DNA from: Mesotaenium endlicherianum | Lineage: Eukaryota; Streptophyta; Zygnematophyceae; Zygnematales; Mesotaeniaceae | DNA length: 24,070 nucleotides | Reading direction: 5' to 3' | Assembly (NCBI GenBank): GCA_009602735.1 | Contig: WELA01012905.1 | Span: 170,973-195,042 of the forward strand | In this document: piece after piece, positions 1-9,900 of the stretch | How positions within the stretch are numbered: the stretch's first letter is position 1 | Layout: every line of letters begins with the position of its first letter | The notes under the pieces: generated by a model | Told to the model about the DNA's origin: nothing | Databases searched by the model: none | What the model saw: only the letters and a program-made list of their open reading frames with translations | Translations under genes and position numbers: made by a program

Positions 1-2407
1 GGCATTGGTAGTGGTTGGAGGAGTCCTCCCGCCTTTTGCGATGATGGCTTGACTCTTTGGCATGTGTCACAGCTCATGCAGTACTCCTTGACTTGCTTAG
101 ACATGCCTGGCCAACAATAAGTCCTAGCTAGAACGCCCGTGGTCCTTAGGATTCCAAAGTGTCCTCCAAGAGGGTTGTCGTGTGCTTCTCGTAGAAGCAA
201 GAGCCGGAGGTCTAAGTCATTAGGAACACATCTCTGGCCCGTATCTTGCCTCACCCAATAATTGCCTTCTTGCTTCTTGCATGGGTCCAAGGCTGCTTCT
301 CCGTTCTTGTAGTAAGGGTCTCTTTCATAGGCGGCTGAAAATCGAGCTTCCAGATCTGTCTTCAGGGATACCATCACTGCATTTAATTGCAGTCTTGAGA
401 GGGGGTCAGCCGGGTTTGTCTTGCCGGGCTGGTACTGAATCGTGATGTTGTATTGTTGCAAGTATCCGCTCCATCTTGCTTGTCTCCTTGAGAGATACGG
501 CTGCGTTTGGAGGTGCTTTAACGCCTCGTGGTCCGTGGTGACCAGTACTTTGCGTCCTTCAACGTAGCAGCGCCAAACCTTCAAGGCATGTACAATCGCC
601 AATGCCTCTCGCTCCGTGGTTGTATAATTTTGCTCGGCTGGATTTAGCTTCCTTGACTCGTAGGCGATGGGCTGCAGTCCCTTGCCTTGGTCTTGAAGCA
701 GGATTGCTCCTATTGCATAGGAAGATGCATCGGTGATGACGTGGAAGGGCCAATCTGGGTTTGGACTTGGGAGTGTGAGCACCGGGGATGTGGTCAATCT
801 TCGCTTTAACTCTTGAAATGCCTCTTCCTCTTTCTCGGTCCATGTATATAGCCTGTCCTTCTTGAGTAGATCTGTCAGGGGGGCTGCTATGTGCGAGAAG
901 CCTTGGATGAATTTTCTGTACCAATTGGCAAATCCCAAGAATGACTGGAGTTCTTTCTTGGTCGTGGGGGTTGGCCATTCCTCCACCACCGTGGTCTTCT
1001 TGGGGTCCATCTTGATGCCATCAGCAGTCACGTGGAGACCTAGGAACTCCACTTCTTGTTTGGCAAACTCGCACTTTGACTCCTTCGCAAATAGCTTGTT
1101 TTGCTTCAATACTTCAAGGACTTCTTTCAAGTGTCTCGCATGCTCTTCAAGGGTCTTGCTGTAGATAAGGATGTCATCGATGAATACCACCACAAATCTG
1201 TCCAACATGGGCTGAAATATGGTGTTCATCATAGTCATGAAAGTTGCTGGCGCGTTGGTGAGTCCAAATGGCAGGACCATGAACTCAAAATGTCCATATC
1301 TTGTCCTGAATGCCGTCTTCTCTATGTCCGGTTCTGCGATGCGAATCTGGTGGTAGCCGCTCCGTAAGTCAATCTTCGTGAAGTACTTGGCTCCAACCAG
1401 CCGGTCCATGAGCTCATCCATGCGCGGCAGCGGGTATCGATTCTTGATGGTGATCTTGTTGAGGGCGCGATAGTCCACACACATCCTCAAGGTACCATCT
1501 TTCTTCTTGACAAATAGCACCGGGGCTCCAAATGGCGACTTGCTAGGTCGAATGAAGCCATGCTCCAGTAGCTCCTTGATTTGCTTCTTGACTTCGTCTA
1601 GCTCCGTGTATGACATTTTGAACGTAGGCCGAGAGATGGGCTTGCTTCCGGGCTCCAACTCTATCTTGTGGTCTACGAATCTTTTGGGGGGTAGGCCCTT
1701 GGGCAATTCCGGGGAGAACACTTCTTTGTAGTCCTCTAAGACTTCTTGTATCTCCTTGGGAACGGGGCTGCCTTCTTGACTCTCGATGTCTTTCTTGATG
1801 TCTTTTGGCGTGATCAAGGCCAAAAGAAGCTCGTGTCCCTTCCTCACAAGTCTCTTGAGTTGGAGGGCGGACAATAGTATCTCGTGTGCCGGCTTCTGGA
1901 TGTCTTGGGTCTGGATATTCTGGATTGCGCGCAAAATACAGATTCTTGAAGTGATGTCATTCTTGATCTTGATAGTACCGGTCCTCCAATCAACTTGGGG
2001 GTTGTGCTTGGTCAACCAAGGCGTCCCTAGGATGACGTCGTACTTGCCCAATTGCATGGGGGAGAACACTACTCTATCCTTGAAGGACTTGATAGAGAGT
2101 GCCAAGGGGTACGTCTTCTTGGAAGGGGTAGTATAGGAGAATCCATCGGGCATCATAATCTCCTCGTCGTGGTCAAGAGTTCGCATAGTAATACCGTGCT
2201 TGGTGGCAAAATCTGCAGCAATGAAGTTGCCTTGAGCTCCGCTATCCACCAAGATGTGGACCTTCTCTCCTCCAAGGTAACCTCTCAAACTCATTGGGGC
2301 TGGAACGTCGTCTTCAACGGGGGTCTCCACCTCACTTGGCGTGTTGCCTTCTCGTGAAGTGGGTCTTGGGGTGGTAGGCTCCTGGCCTACCGGCGCTGTC
2401 CGTTTTT
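1..2407 (-). CDS. pol: Pol polyprotein (protease, RT, RNase H, integrase start), partial
   Basis: An open frame of about 800 codons in the -1 frame relative to gag, with no internal stop, running off the window at base 1. The order is: aspartic protease with the DSGA active site (2246-2235); reverse transcriptase with the CVDYRALNK motif and the catalytic FIDDIL box (1184-1167); RNase H with TDAS (around 735); then the integrase HHCC zinc finger, with the two His in AHDNPLGGH and the two Cys in CDTC (about 205-60). The integrase DDE core and anything beyond are outside. No strong own start codon is needed if it is made by frameshift from gag; the first in-frame ATG (2294) sits just before the protease and would be a poor alternative. 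It copies element RNA into DNA and inserts it. Confidence 0.93.
2373..2391 (-). promoter_or_regulatory. Stem-loop downstream of the slippery site
   Basis: On the minus strand GGTAGGC (2391-2385) pairs perfectly with GCCTACC (2379-2373) around a CAGGA loop. The 7-bp GC-rich stem starts 10 nt after the heptamer, slightly further than the usual 5-9 nt, and contains the gag stop codon. Position and strength fit a frameshift stimulator. A pseudoknot partner was not established. Confidence 0.55.
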
Positions 2408-3667
2408 TGACAACTTTTTGGGGCATGAAAGTGCACGATGGCCCTTTTCCTTGCAATAAAAGCATAGTCCAGCCGTCATGAGAGCTTCTTTTTCAGCCGG
2501 GGAGAGTCTTGCTTTCACTCCTTGCTGGTTTCTTGCATCATAAGTGTCATTGGAGGGTCTTCCACTCTTCCGGGCAGCCGCGGGGTCCCTTTTAATAACT
2601 CCGATTTCCATGGGTGTGGGTCCAGATTCGGATGTGGAAGGGGCTGCGTACACCCGCGTCGTCGGTACCCGTGAAGATGAAGGCACGGAGTGCTTGAAAT
2701 CCAAGGTATCCACCTTTTGGGCCACTTCAATGATCTTTGAGAAGTCCGTCAAGTCGCGTAACTCCACTTCCTTTGCCACCTTGGGTTTGAGGCCAAAGAT
2801 GTAGCGGTCAATCTTCTCCTCGAGAGACATGTTGGGGATCTCAAGAGTGAGGGCGTGAAATCTGGATGTATACTCTTGAACGGACGTCGTTTGCTTGAGA
2901 TGGTGGAGCTTTCCTCGGGCAATCTTCTCCGCATTGATGGGCATGAATTGCTTCTTGAGGGCCTCACGAAAATCTGCCCATCTTGCATATGATGGTGGGG
3001 GCTCTTGGCCGAGCATGGGGTGCGCCATAGCTTGATATATAGCCGCTTGATAGTTACGCCACCATGATGTTGCTGCTCCTCTAAGTAAGGTAACGGCAAA
3101 GGGAACGTAGTCCTCCTCGGGTACTTCAAGGAATGCGAGGTACGTCTCCACTTGGTAGAGCCATAAATTCAGGTTGGCACCTTTCCCGGGGTTGAAAGTG
3201 TCGGGTTTGCCGGGCTTGATGAGTTTCCTTGCTCTCGTTGGCTCTTGTGGAGGCGCTTGAGCCGGGGCTGGATTTTGAGCATTGCTCGCAATAGGGGCAA
3301 CCATGGCAGCCATAGCTTCTCTTGACGCTTGCACGGTTGCTTCATAGGTGGCCAAGCCCACTTGGTTGTGGACGGTCATTAGGAAGGCTGCCCACTCATT
3401 TGCGGGAACTCCTTGTGGTGGGGTCAACTTTGCTATAGCGGCTGCCACGGGATTTGACGGTGCTCCTCCTTGTGGTGCTTCTTGTTGTTGGAGATTTCCT
3501 TGAGTAGGCTCTCCCATCGACGCTGGAGGAGGGTGTGCTCCTCCTTGTGGTGCTTCTTGTTGTTGCAGATTTTCTTGAGTGGGCTCTCCCATCGGCGCTG
3601 GAGGAGGGTGTCTTGGAGAGGAAGGGCTTCCTTCGAAAGCTTGCTGTTGGTCTTGAGGATCGGCCAT
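2387..3667 (-). CDS. gag: Gag polyprotein of the Ty3/gypsy element
   Basis: A 426-residue structural protein that would form the retrotransposon capsid in the cytoplasm. The N-terminal ~75 residues are low-complexity Pro/Gln/Gly with a 25-residue tandem duplication. The central part (about residues 170-330) has the look of a retrotransposon gag capsid domain, with the W/F-rich AATSWWRNY stretch and a [11 protein letters not shown] helix. The C-terminus has one CCHC zinc knuckle, C402-x2-C405-x4-H410-x4-C415, for RNA binding. The start is the first ATG after the primer-binding site. The reading frame is intact and ends in TAG at 2389-2387. Pol follows in the -1 frame, overlapping the last codons, so Gag-Pol probably needs ribosomal frameshifting at 2408-2402. 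Confidence 0.93.
   Translation of the reverse strand: MADPQDQQQAFEGSPSSPRHPPPAPMGEPTQENLQQQEAPQGGAHPPPASMGEPTQGNLQQQEAPQGGAPSNPVAAAIAKLTPPQGVPANEWAAFLMTVHNQVGLATYEATVQASREAMAAMVAPIASNAQNPAPAQAPPQEPTRARKLIKPGKPDTFNPGKGANLNLWLYQVETYLAFLEVPEEDYVPFAVTLLRGAATSWWRNYQAAIYQAMAHPMLGQEPPPSYARWADFREALKKQFMPINAEKIARGKLHHLKQTTSVQEYTSRFHALTLEIPNMSLEEKIDRYIFGLKPKVAKEVELRDLTDFSKIIEVAQKVDTLDFKHSVPSSSRVPTTRVYAAPSTSESGPTPMEIGVIKRDPAAARKSGRPSNDTYDARNQQGVKARLSPAEKEALMTAGLCFYCKEKGHRALSCPKKLSKNGQRR
2402..2408 (-). promoter_or_regulatory. Slippery heptamer A-AAA-AAC for -1 frameshifting (gag to pol)
   Basis: In the gag frame the codons read TCA-AAA-AAC, giving the heptamer A AAA AAC (X XXY YYZ), one of the most efficient known -1 sites (the type used at the mouse mammary tumour virus gag-pro junction). 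It lies four codons before the gag stop. After a -1 slip the frame continues without a stop through a linker into the protease. A stem-loop starts 10 nt downstream. The alternative is a fused ORF that lost one A from a seven-A run. Confidence 0.65.
3461..3610 (-). repeat. 75-bp tandem duplication inside gag
   Basis: Two adjacent 75-bp units, 3461-3535 and 3536-3610, differ at only a few bases. The duplication is in frame and gives two copies of a 25-residue Pro/Gln-rich segment ([17 protein letters not shown] core) in the disordered Gag N-terminus. Low divergence points to a recent event. Confidence 0.9.
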
Positions 3668-3690
3668 CTTCTTGTGCTACCAAAGTGCCT

Positions 3691-3703
3691 AGCTCCGATA
3701 CCA
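3691..3703 (-). other. Primer-binding site, initiator tRNA-Met type
   Basis: Minus-strand TGGTATCGGAGCT starts one base after the LTR end. It matches the plant tRNA-iMet PBS consensus (TGGTATCAGAGC) except for G in place of A at the eighth base, which can still pair with tRNA U by wobble. This fixes both the primer type and the LTR boundary. Confidence 0.85.
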
Positions 3704-3704
3704 C

Positions 3705-4207
3705 TGTAGTGAAACAGATAGATAAAGTACTTAGTAAAACAGAATACTTTATCTATTCAAGACAAGGATCTTTGAACACAAGTGGTAGCTTCTTGAAAGA
3801 GAGATGGCTTCTTGAAAGTTAATATATTTCTGGATTTTGGCAAGTACAAGAGTGATTCTGGAATGTCTTTCTATGTTCTAGCTCTTGTTTATATACTTGC
3901 TACATAAGTAATTTCTAGGAAGGTGTATGTTGATGTGTTGGCACCCAACACATCCCAAAACTTGCCACCTCTTTCTAGAATAATGTACACATGTCCTTTT
4001 GACCTAAAAATGGCACATCTGACTTTTGCCACATGGAGTTCTTCTAGGTCTTTCCTCTAACTTCGAAAATGCCTTGGAAGGTTCAAAGGACATGAACCAA
4101 GTTACTAAAGTACCTATTCACACTTGACTCCACACCATACTATTTCGAATATATTTGAAAACATTAAAATATATGCAAACTAATGTATAATAACTCAAAT
4201 CACTACA
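3705..4207 (-). repeat. 5' LTR, 503 bp
   Basis: The boundaries come from three agreeing signs. A tRNA primer-binding site starts one base inside 3705. The segment begins TGTAGTG and ends CACTACA, a perfect 7-bp terminal inverted repeat with the canonical TG...CA ends. The length is normal for a gypsy LTR. On the coding (minus) strand there is a TATA-like TATATAAA at 3895-3888, so transcription would start around 3865, giving a U3 of about 340 bp. The LTR also holds two strong inverted repeats (3932-3954 and 3718-3756). The second LTR is not in the window, so the boundaries cannot be confirmed by pairing. Confidence 0.85.
3888..3895 (-). promoter_or_regulatory. TATA box in the LTR
   Basis: TATATAAA on the minus strand, inside the LTR and upstream of gag. 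It is the best core-promoter match in the LTR and lies about 185 bp before the LTR end, leaving a plausible R-U5. Function is inferred from position only. Confidence 0.5.
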
Positions 4208-6440
4208 ACCTAACTTGTGCTAGTGTGCATGAAAAAGAAGAAAGATGAGCGGACGCAAATTATAAGGTTCATGTCCACAACACCTACTTTGAAATATAGA
4301 TTTTTGGCACTAAGGTGAGGCTCCGCTTCCTAAAAATCGGATGATGGGGGTTCAAATTCCCCCATTGGTAGTTGGGTGTGCTGTAGACAACTAAATCAAT
4401 TTTCATGAGTGATTGAAGGGTGCCGGGACATTGGAAAAATAAATAGAGTTCCAAAGAAAAAAAGTAATTCCAATTAGAACAAAAACCGTGACAACCACGA
4501 CATTGTACATTTGCACGTGCGATAGTCAAGGGACGTCGACGGCAACCCTATGTAACGTTGACAGCATCGTGACTTGGCATACTAGGCATACTAAGCAGAC
4601 TAGACATAATTTCACATGCAACGATCTAAGCGAATTAGCGTATTAGTCGAACTAAGCAAACAAGCGTACGGCGCAACCCTGAGGAAAGACCCAAAAGATC
4701 ACAAATAGCGCATTGGAATGACATTCTTAAAGTAGTCCTTGCAAAGGCTTCACTACTCTTCACAAGAGAGACAAGAGGACCTGGAAACACAAAAGATAAG
4801 AGTACCAAGTTTACTGATAACTATGTCACTTACAACTTGCCATCAAGAACTTCAAAAGATGCCTCTCCAAAAACATCTCTATAGCTTCATATTCCTGAGA
4901 TAGCGGCGAGTGTGGCGCGGATTCATTGCAAGGGGTCACACTTGGAGAGTCTATTAACTTTAACAAATGTGTGTACAGTGTAATAGGTGTACTAGCTTTT
5001 TTATATGCTATACAGAAGTTAAACCAATTAAAACTAGGTGTAAGAATATGCCAAGAGCTCTCTATTGGTTGAGCTTACCTTGACCACCGTATACTAGATA
5101 GTGTTCCAAAGTGGATTTGTGGGTTGAGGAAGCTTCCTGTAGCTGTAGGTGATGCAGTCACCAATTTATAACCATTTTGGTGCACTATTATTTATAAATG
5201 CAAGGTATATCTGCTATGGAGGGCTCGCAGATTTAAGTGCACATAGAGGGTCTCCTTTGGGGTCGCGAAGAGACACAACGTGTCTTTGGGGTCTGCTTAG
5301 GCGCGAGTTGGCCCTTGGGGCCTTTTCACTAGGTCGCACTAGGGGCCGATAGGTGCCGTCCACTAAAATGCAAATATCTTCTCTTATATCTATCCAGTGA
5401 TGCAAAATAGGTCATGAAAAGGTGACTCGATGTACTACACTCCAATGACCTGAAAATCTAGAAAAGATCATCATATGGATGCGCTAAGTCAAATTCAAAA
5501 TGTTAGTTCTAAGGAGATCGTTCACACACTTGTAGCTAAGTTTTGCGCATCAACTGCACTCAATAAATCATGATAGCCATTTTGTGAAAATTTACTATAT
5601 TCAAACCTACGAATCCAAAGATAGAGACTATCTTAATTGGTTGGGTCAGTGGAATTTCGAGCCGTGTTGTTGACTGATGAGACCCCGCCCTCGAAGGAAT
5701 CAACATACACTATTTTAGATGATTCACACGTATGAGCATATTGACATGTTTTTTGTGTTGTCAGAAGCTGTGCGTGCCCAAGTTATAAATGACATAAATG
5801 ATAGCACTCTCTCAACAATCTTGTTGCAATGATGTAAGCACTGTCTTAAGTTAATCTCATCTTAATTTATCTTTTCCCAAATTGCAAAATTTTGCATCTT
5901 TCTTTTGGATTTATATCAATGAACTTCTGTATAATGAAGAATTGGGTCATGTTGAGTCCGACGATGACTATCTGATTTGCAAGTCCTATATCTTCATGCT
6001 TAAATTCCGTTTTTTCAGATCCCAAATGGAATTTCTTCCTCGTAGTAACTAACCCAGCGATGCTGCAGCGATGAGCCACAACTTACAAGTGACCACTGAC
6101 CCATCGTAAAGTCGTGAATTGTTGACGGAGCGTCTAGGTCAACGGTAGTTGATACTGGTGACGTTCTCAACTACTCCCAGCTGTCAGCAAAGCCATCTAA
6201 GCAGCATCTAGATGGCCGGCTGTACGTAGAGTTGAAGATGCGAGGTCAGAATACTCCCAGATCCTTGGAAGGAAGCAAGCATAGCGTCGCACAACATAAC
6301 AGGTTGCTACAAGTCTTATTCGTTGCAGGTGGTTGCAGGCCAAGTCGAGCACGACATGACCCCGTCTTACCGGCTTGACTATTGTTGACGTTCTTGACGG
6401 CTGAGTTACTCGCAAATTCTACTCGACATGACCTTACGGG
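4208..6440. other. AT-rich spacer without a recognised gene
   Basis: Between the LTR and the carrier-gene promoter I see no conserved protein motif or spliceable frame. The frames here are short and of random composition. The only structured item is a possible tRNA-derived SINE head near 4305-4363. A G-rich stretch at about 5250-5350 has repeated GGGGTC/TTGGGG words but no recognisable identity. Confidence 0.6.
4305..4465 (+). repeat. Possible tRNA-derived SINE (A box, B box, A-rich tail)
   Basis: TGGCACTAAGG (4305-4315) resembles a pol III A box. About 34 bp on, the segment 4346-4363 has a T-arm-like stem of five G and five C around TTCAAAT, which matches a B box (GGTTCAAAT). The tract then becomes A-rich (4434-4465). 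The flanking bases do not fold into an acceptor stem, so it is not a functional tRNA. No clear target duplication was found, so the ends are rough. Confidence 0.35.
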
Positions 6441-6968
6441 GCGTTTGGATTACATGTAGACCGGGGATTGCATGATATCCACAGCAATTCACAGACTTGA
6501 TGGAGCAAAAATGTACTGAACGTACCGAGACTCGACGCTTGCAATTTTCTCACGCTCATGTATGCGCAACCCTAGGAGCTGGGGATCTCTGCTGAGAATC
6601 TCTGCAACGTTCGTACGGGAGGAGCCAAAGAGGAGCAGATTTGTCAAACCTGCCTCTAGAGGAGGATGGCCTCTGTCGGACCGGCACAGGGGACGAGGTT
6701 CTGAGTGTCCAACCCGATCGGGGACCGCGATTGTGACCTCTCTGTACTTCAAAACAATCTTTCGACTCTCTCTGCCAGTGTCGACATCCACCTTTCCTCC
6801 ACCTTGCCGATCTGAAAAGCTCAACAAAGCCGTTTTTCGTTGGAGCAACAACAGATTCACACATCCATCTCGTATCGCCTAAGTTGTTCTTACATCCTCG
6901 CCAGCGATTACGTTCTTCCCGATCTTCCCCCTCTCTTTGTTCTTCACTCTGACAAACAAGTAGTCAAA
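6441..6968 (+). promoter_or_regulatory. Promoter and 5' UTR region of the carrier gene
   Basis: Base composition rises in GC from about 6540, and overlapping random frames open on both strands, as is usual for a GC-rich promoter. A pyrimidine-rich leader (about 6880-6960, CT-rich runs) precedes the ATG at 6969. No clear TATA box was found. The exact transcription start is not known. Confidence 0.4.
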
Positions 6969-9900
6969 ATGACAGAACAGAAGAAGCCGCTGAATCCCGT
7001 TTGGTCTGGGGTGAAGCCTTTCTTAAATGGAGGGCTTGCTGGGATGGGTGCCACTTGCGTGATCCAGCCAGTTGACATGGTCAAGGTAAGACATTTAGGT
7101 CGTTGGGCATCTTCAAGTAAATCACCTCCAGGAGGAGCCCGTATCTGATATTACTATAACAAGGCAATCCTTGACCGTGGCTTCTTCTGTTGTTTGTTTA
7201 CCAGGTCCGGATTCAACTTGGTCAGGGAACTGCGAGCAGTATTGTGAAAGATATGCTTGCTAAAGAGGGATATGGCGCCTTCTACAATGTAAGCATTCTG
7301 ACTTCGAAAACGATCTCGGCAGAGTTTTGCGTTTGAGAATCTTCTACGTCGGCTTTGGTAGATTGGCAACGTGTACCTATAGCGGTTGGTTCCGTCAGCT
7401 GGTCGGAATAATAAGATGAAACCGTATGGATAATTCGGGTCCACCATTACATCAAGCTAGACTGTATGAGAAGGTGTGTGAGCGGTGTTTTATGAAGTGT
7501 ATTGGTGATTCTGTGGCAGCATTTGCTGTAACATCTTCCAGTAACTTTGATAGTCCCGCACTTTGCAGCTGATTCTTGTCTGCACTTATTCTGGTGTATG
7601 CCTGCCTCCTTCAACCGCTCATATCCCTCCATTGTTCTTGCATAATAAAAAACAGGGGCTCTCGGCTGGTCTATTAAGGCAAGCAACATATACAACTGCT
7701 CGCCTTGGAACTTTCAGGTAATGATGTTCTTTTGCTACAAGGTCACTTAGTATGTAAGGGTGTCCAAGTTTTGGTCTAGTTGGACAAAGGGGAGCAGACG
7801 CATGGTTTCGACATCTTAGTTTGCAAATCTGACAAGCCCTTCTCACTTTCTGCCTCATGATCATAGTGGACTTTAAATTGTCCTGCATCATCTCTAGCAA
7901 TCTCATTACGTCTTGTAAGCTAGCAGATGGACTGGTAATGTGAATTCTGAATATGTGTATTGAAATATCGCCTCTTTCACAACTTCTGACTTGCTACAAT
8001 TTAGATACAATCTAAGGCATGGGATTGAAGGAGGGCCAGCTCGGAGAGCTTGTTAGTTTGTGAATAGTCCATGCTTCAAACTGGGAACTGTGTGAACATG
8101 GGGGTCATTCAGGAAACTGTTACGAAACAAAATATTTGTGTAGATAATTATATACTTCCTCCACACACGTGCATCAGGTTGTAAATTTTCGAGTTGTCTT
8201 ATGTTCCCAAGGCAATTTAGCACACCGCTTTGTCTTTATGCTCACTGTGGGCAGTCTGTCATCATAAATCTTAGTGTAGAAAGTACGTTGATAGGAAGTA
8301 GTTTTACTGTTGATTGTGCAGGTGGTTGTCAGCCAAAGCAGTGGAAGCAAATGAGGGCAAGCCTCTGCCCTTGTACCAGAAAGCTGCTTGCGGGTTGACC
8401 GCAGGTGCCATTGGAGCCACAGTTGGAAGCCCGGCTGATTTGGCCCTCATTCGCATGCAAGCAGATTCCACTCTGCCACCTGAGCTCCGGAGAAATTACA
8501 AAAACGCGTTCCAAGCTCTGACGAGGATTGTAGCTGATGAGGGTGTGCTTGGCCTCTGGAAGGGGGCTGGGCCTACGGTTGTCAGAGCCATGGCTCTGAA
8601 CATGGGCATGCTGGCCTCGTATGACCAAGGAGTTGAATTATTTAGGGATAGTTTGGGCTTCGGCGAGGTCCCCACTGTCATCGGTAAGTTTTCTTAAGCT
8701 GGCTCATTATTTACCTCCCCAAAGGCCTTGGTAGGGTGCAGCGCTCAGGTATTAAGGAATGGCAAAGCTGGCTATCAACAGAGTCTTCTATTGTGAAAAT
8801 CACAATCCTGTCAATTGTATACCAATTATTGTAGTCCGATACCTTTCAATAGAACAAAGAAAAGAGCTTGCGGTGGCAAATGGATTCCTGTTTAGTGGGC
8901 CTTTCAAGCGTGGATAATGTGCATTTAGAGCATTTTAAGGCATTCTGCAAAGTTAGGTGTACAGGTAGTGTCAATTGCAGGGCCCAGGATCAGGCAGTGA
9001 CATTGTGTGTTCTAGTAGCTATTCCACGTAGGGTCAATGCTTGAACACTTCATTTTAAATGCAGATTAGTAGACTGCTGTCCAGCTGATATGAGGAGAGA
9101 GACGCCTCTGACTACGTTCTCTGTTGGGTCTGATGCTATCTGACAATGGAAGCTTTTTGGGTCCCCCTTGTTGTGTGGACAGTGTGGGCTTTGGGAAGGT
9201 GACTACTTTCAAGAAAAAGTCATTCACTGTGTGACGCTTGATATCCTCTTCTCTTGTCGTATTGCAGGTGCCAGTGCTGTTTCTGGCTTTTTTGCTGCTG
9301 CGTGCAGTTTACCATTTGACTACGTGAAGACACAGATCCAGAAGATGCAGCCTGGGCCAGATGGCAAGCTACCCTACACTGGCTCCTTGGACTGCGCCAT
9401 GAAAACTGTGGGCCAGCACGGGTTCCTCAAGCTCTACAGTGGCTTTGGGACGTACTGTGTTCGTATCGCTCCCCACGTCATGGTATGCCACTTACCCTCT
9501 TCCTACAAAAGCGCCTTCCTCCCTCAATCAGTTGTCACTGGCCTTCCCTACCTTTTAATGGGCAAGGGTTCACAATCAGCCCCCGGGGTGACCACAAAGT
9601 TTGGATGGTTGAGTGCGTTTTCTTCATTATGGGAGCTCTACAGAGTCCGTTGCTTGGTAGGGAAGTTTGTAGAAACCGTAGAGAAACTCTGGTGGGGAAG
9701 AAGGGGCTTCTCAGTTCTTTGTTTGATATAGAAATTGGATGCCAAACTGGAAGAGGGCAGGTTGGAAGGGGATTCCTGCCTTATTACTTTGCAAGAGTGG
9801 GGTTGAAGAGATGTACCCAAGAAACTATTCTTGAATGTCGTATGCTGGACAGTCGGATATTCACGAGAGGGTTATTTTTGGAGCTGAATCCTGCATATGA

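Larger units (their letters stand above)
1..4207 (-). mobile_element. Ty3/gypsy LTR retrotransposon, 5' portion (3' part outside window)
   Basis: Read on the minus strand from 4207 to 1, the order is 5' LTR, primer-binding site, gag, protease, reverse transcriptase, RNase H and the zinc-binding start of integrase. Having integrase after RNase H is the Ty3/gypsy order (Ty1/copia has it before RT). Gag and the visible part of pol have no stop other than the gag terminator, so the copy looks young or selected. The integrase core, any chromodomain, the polypurine tract and the 3' LTR lie beyond base 1. The flank next to the LTR is ACCTA (4208-4212), the expected 5-bp target duplication if the other end carries the same bases. 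Autonomy cannot be judged from this half. Confidence 0.95.

Noticed and set aside
559..978. 139-aa open frame on the minus strand within pol
   Set aside because: It is an off-frame shadow of the RT/RNase H coding region; the real pol frame is open across the same bases and carries the conserved motifs.
862..2357. Several plus-strand open frames opposite pol
   Set aside because: They are antisense to the conserved pol frame and show no family motif.
4346..4363. tRNA gene suggested by a T-arm-like hairpin
   Set aside because: The acceptor and anticodon stems cannot be formed around it, so at most it is a tRNA-derived repeat.
5149..5405. Overlapping frames on both strands in a G-rich tract
   Set aside because: Composition-driven; no conserved motif in either frame.
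6489..6882. Dense overlapping frames upstream of the carrier gene
   Set aside because: Typical of a GC-rich promoter/5' UTR; the protein sequences on all frames look random.
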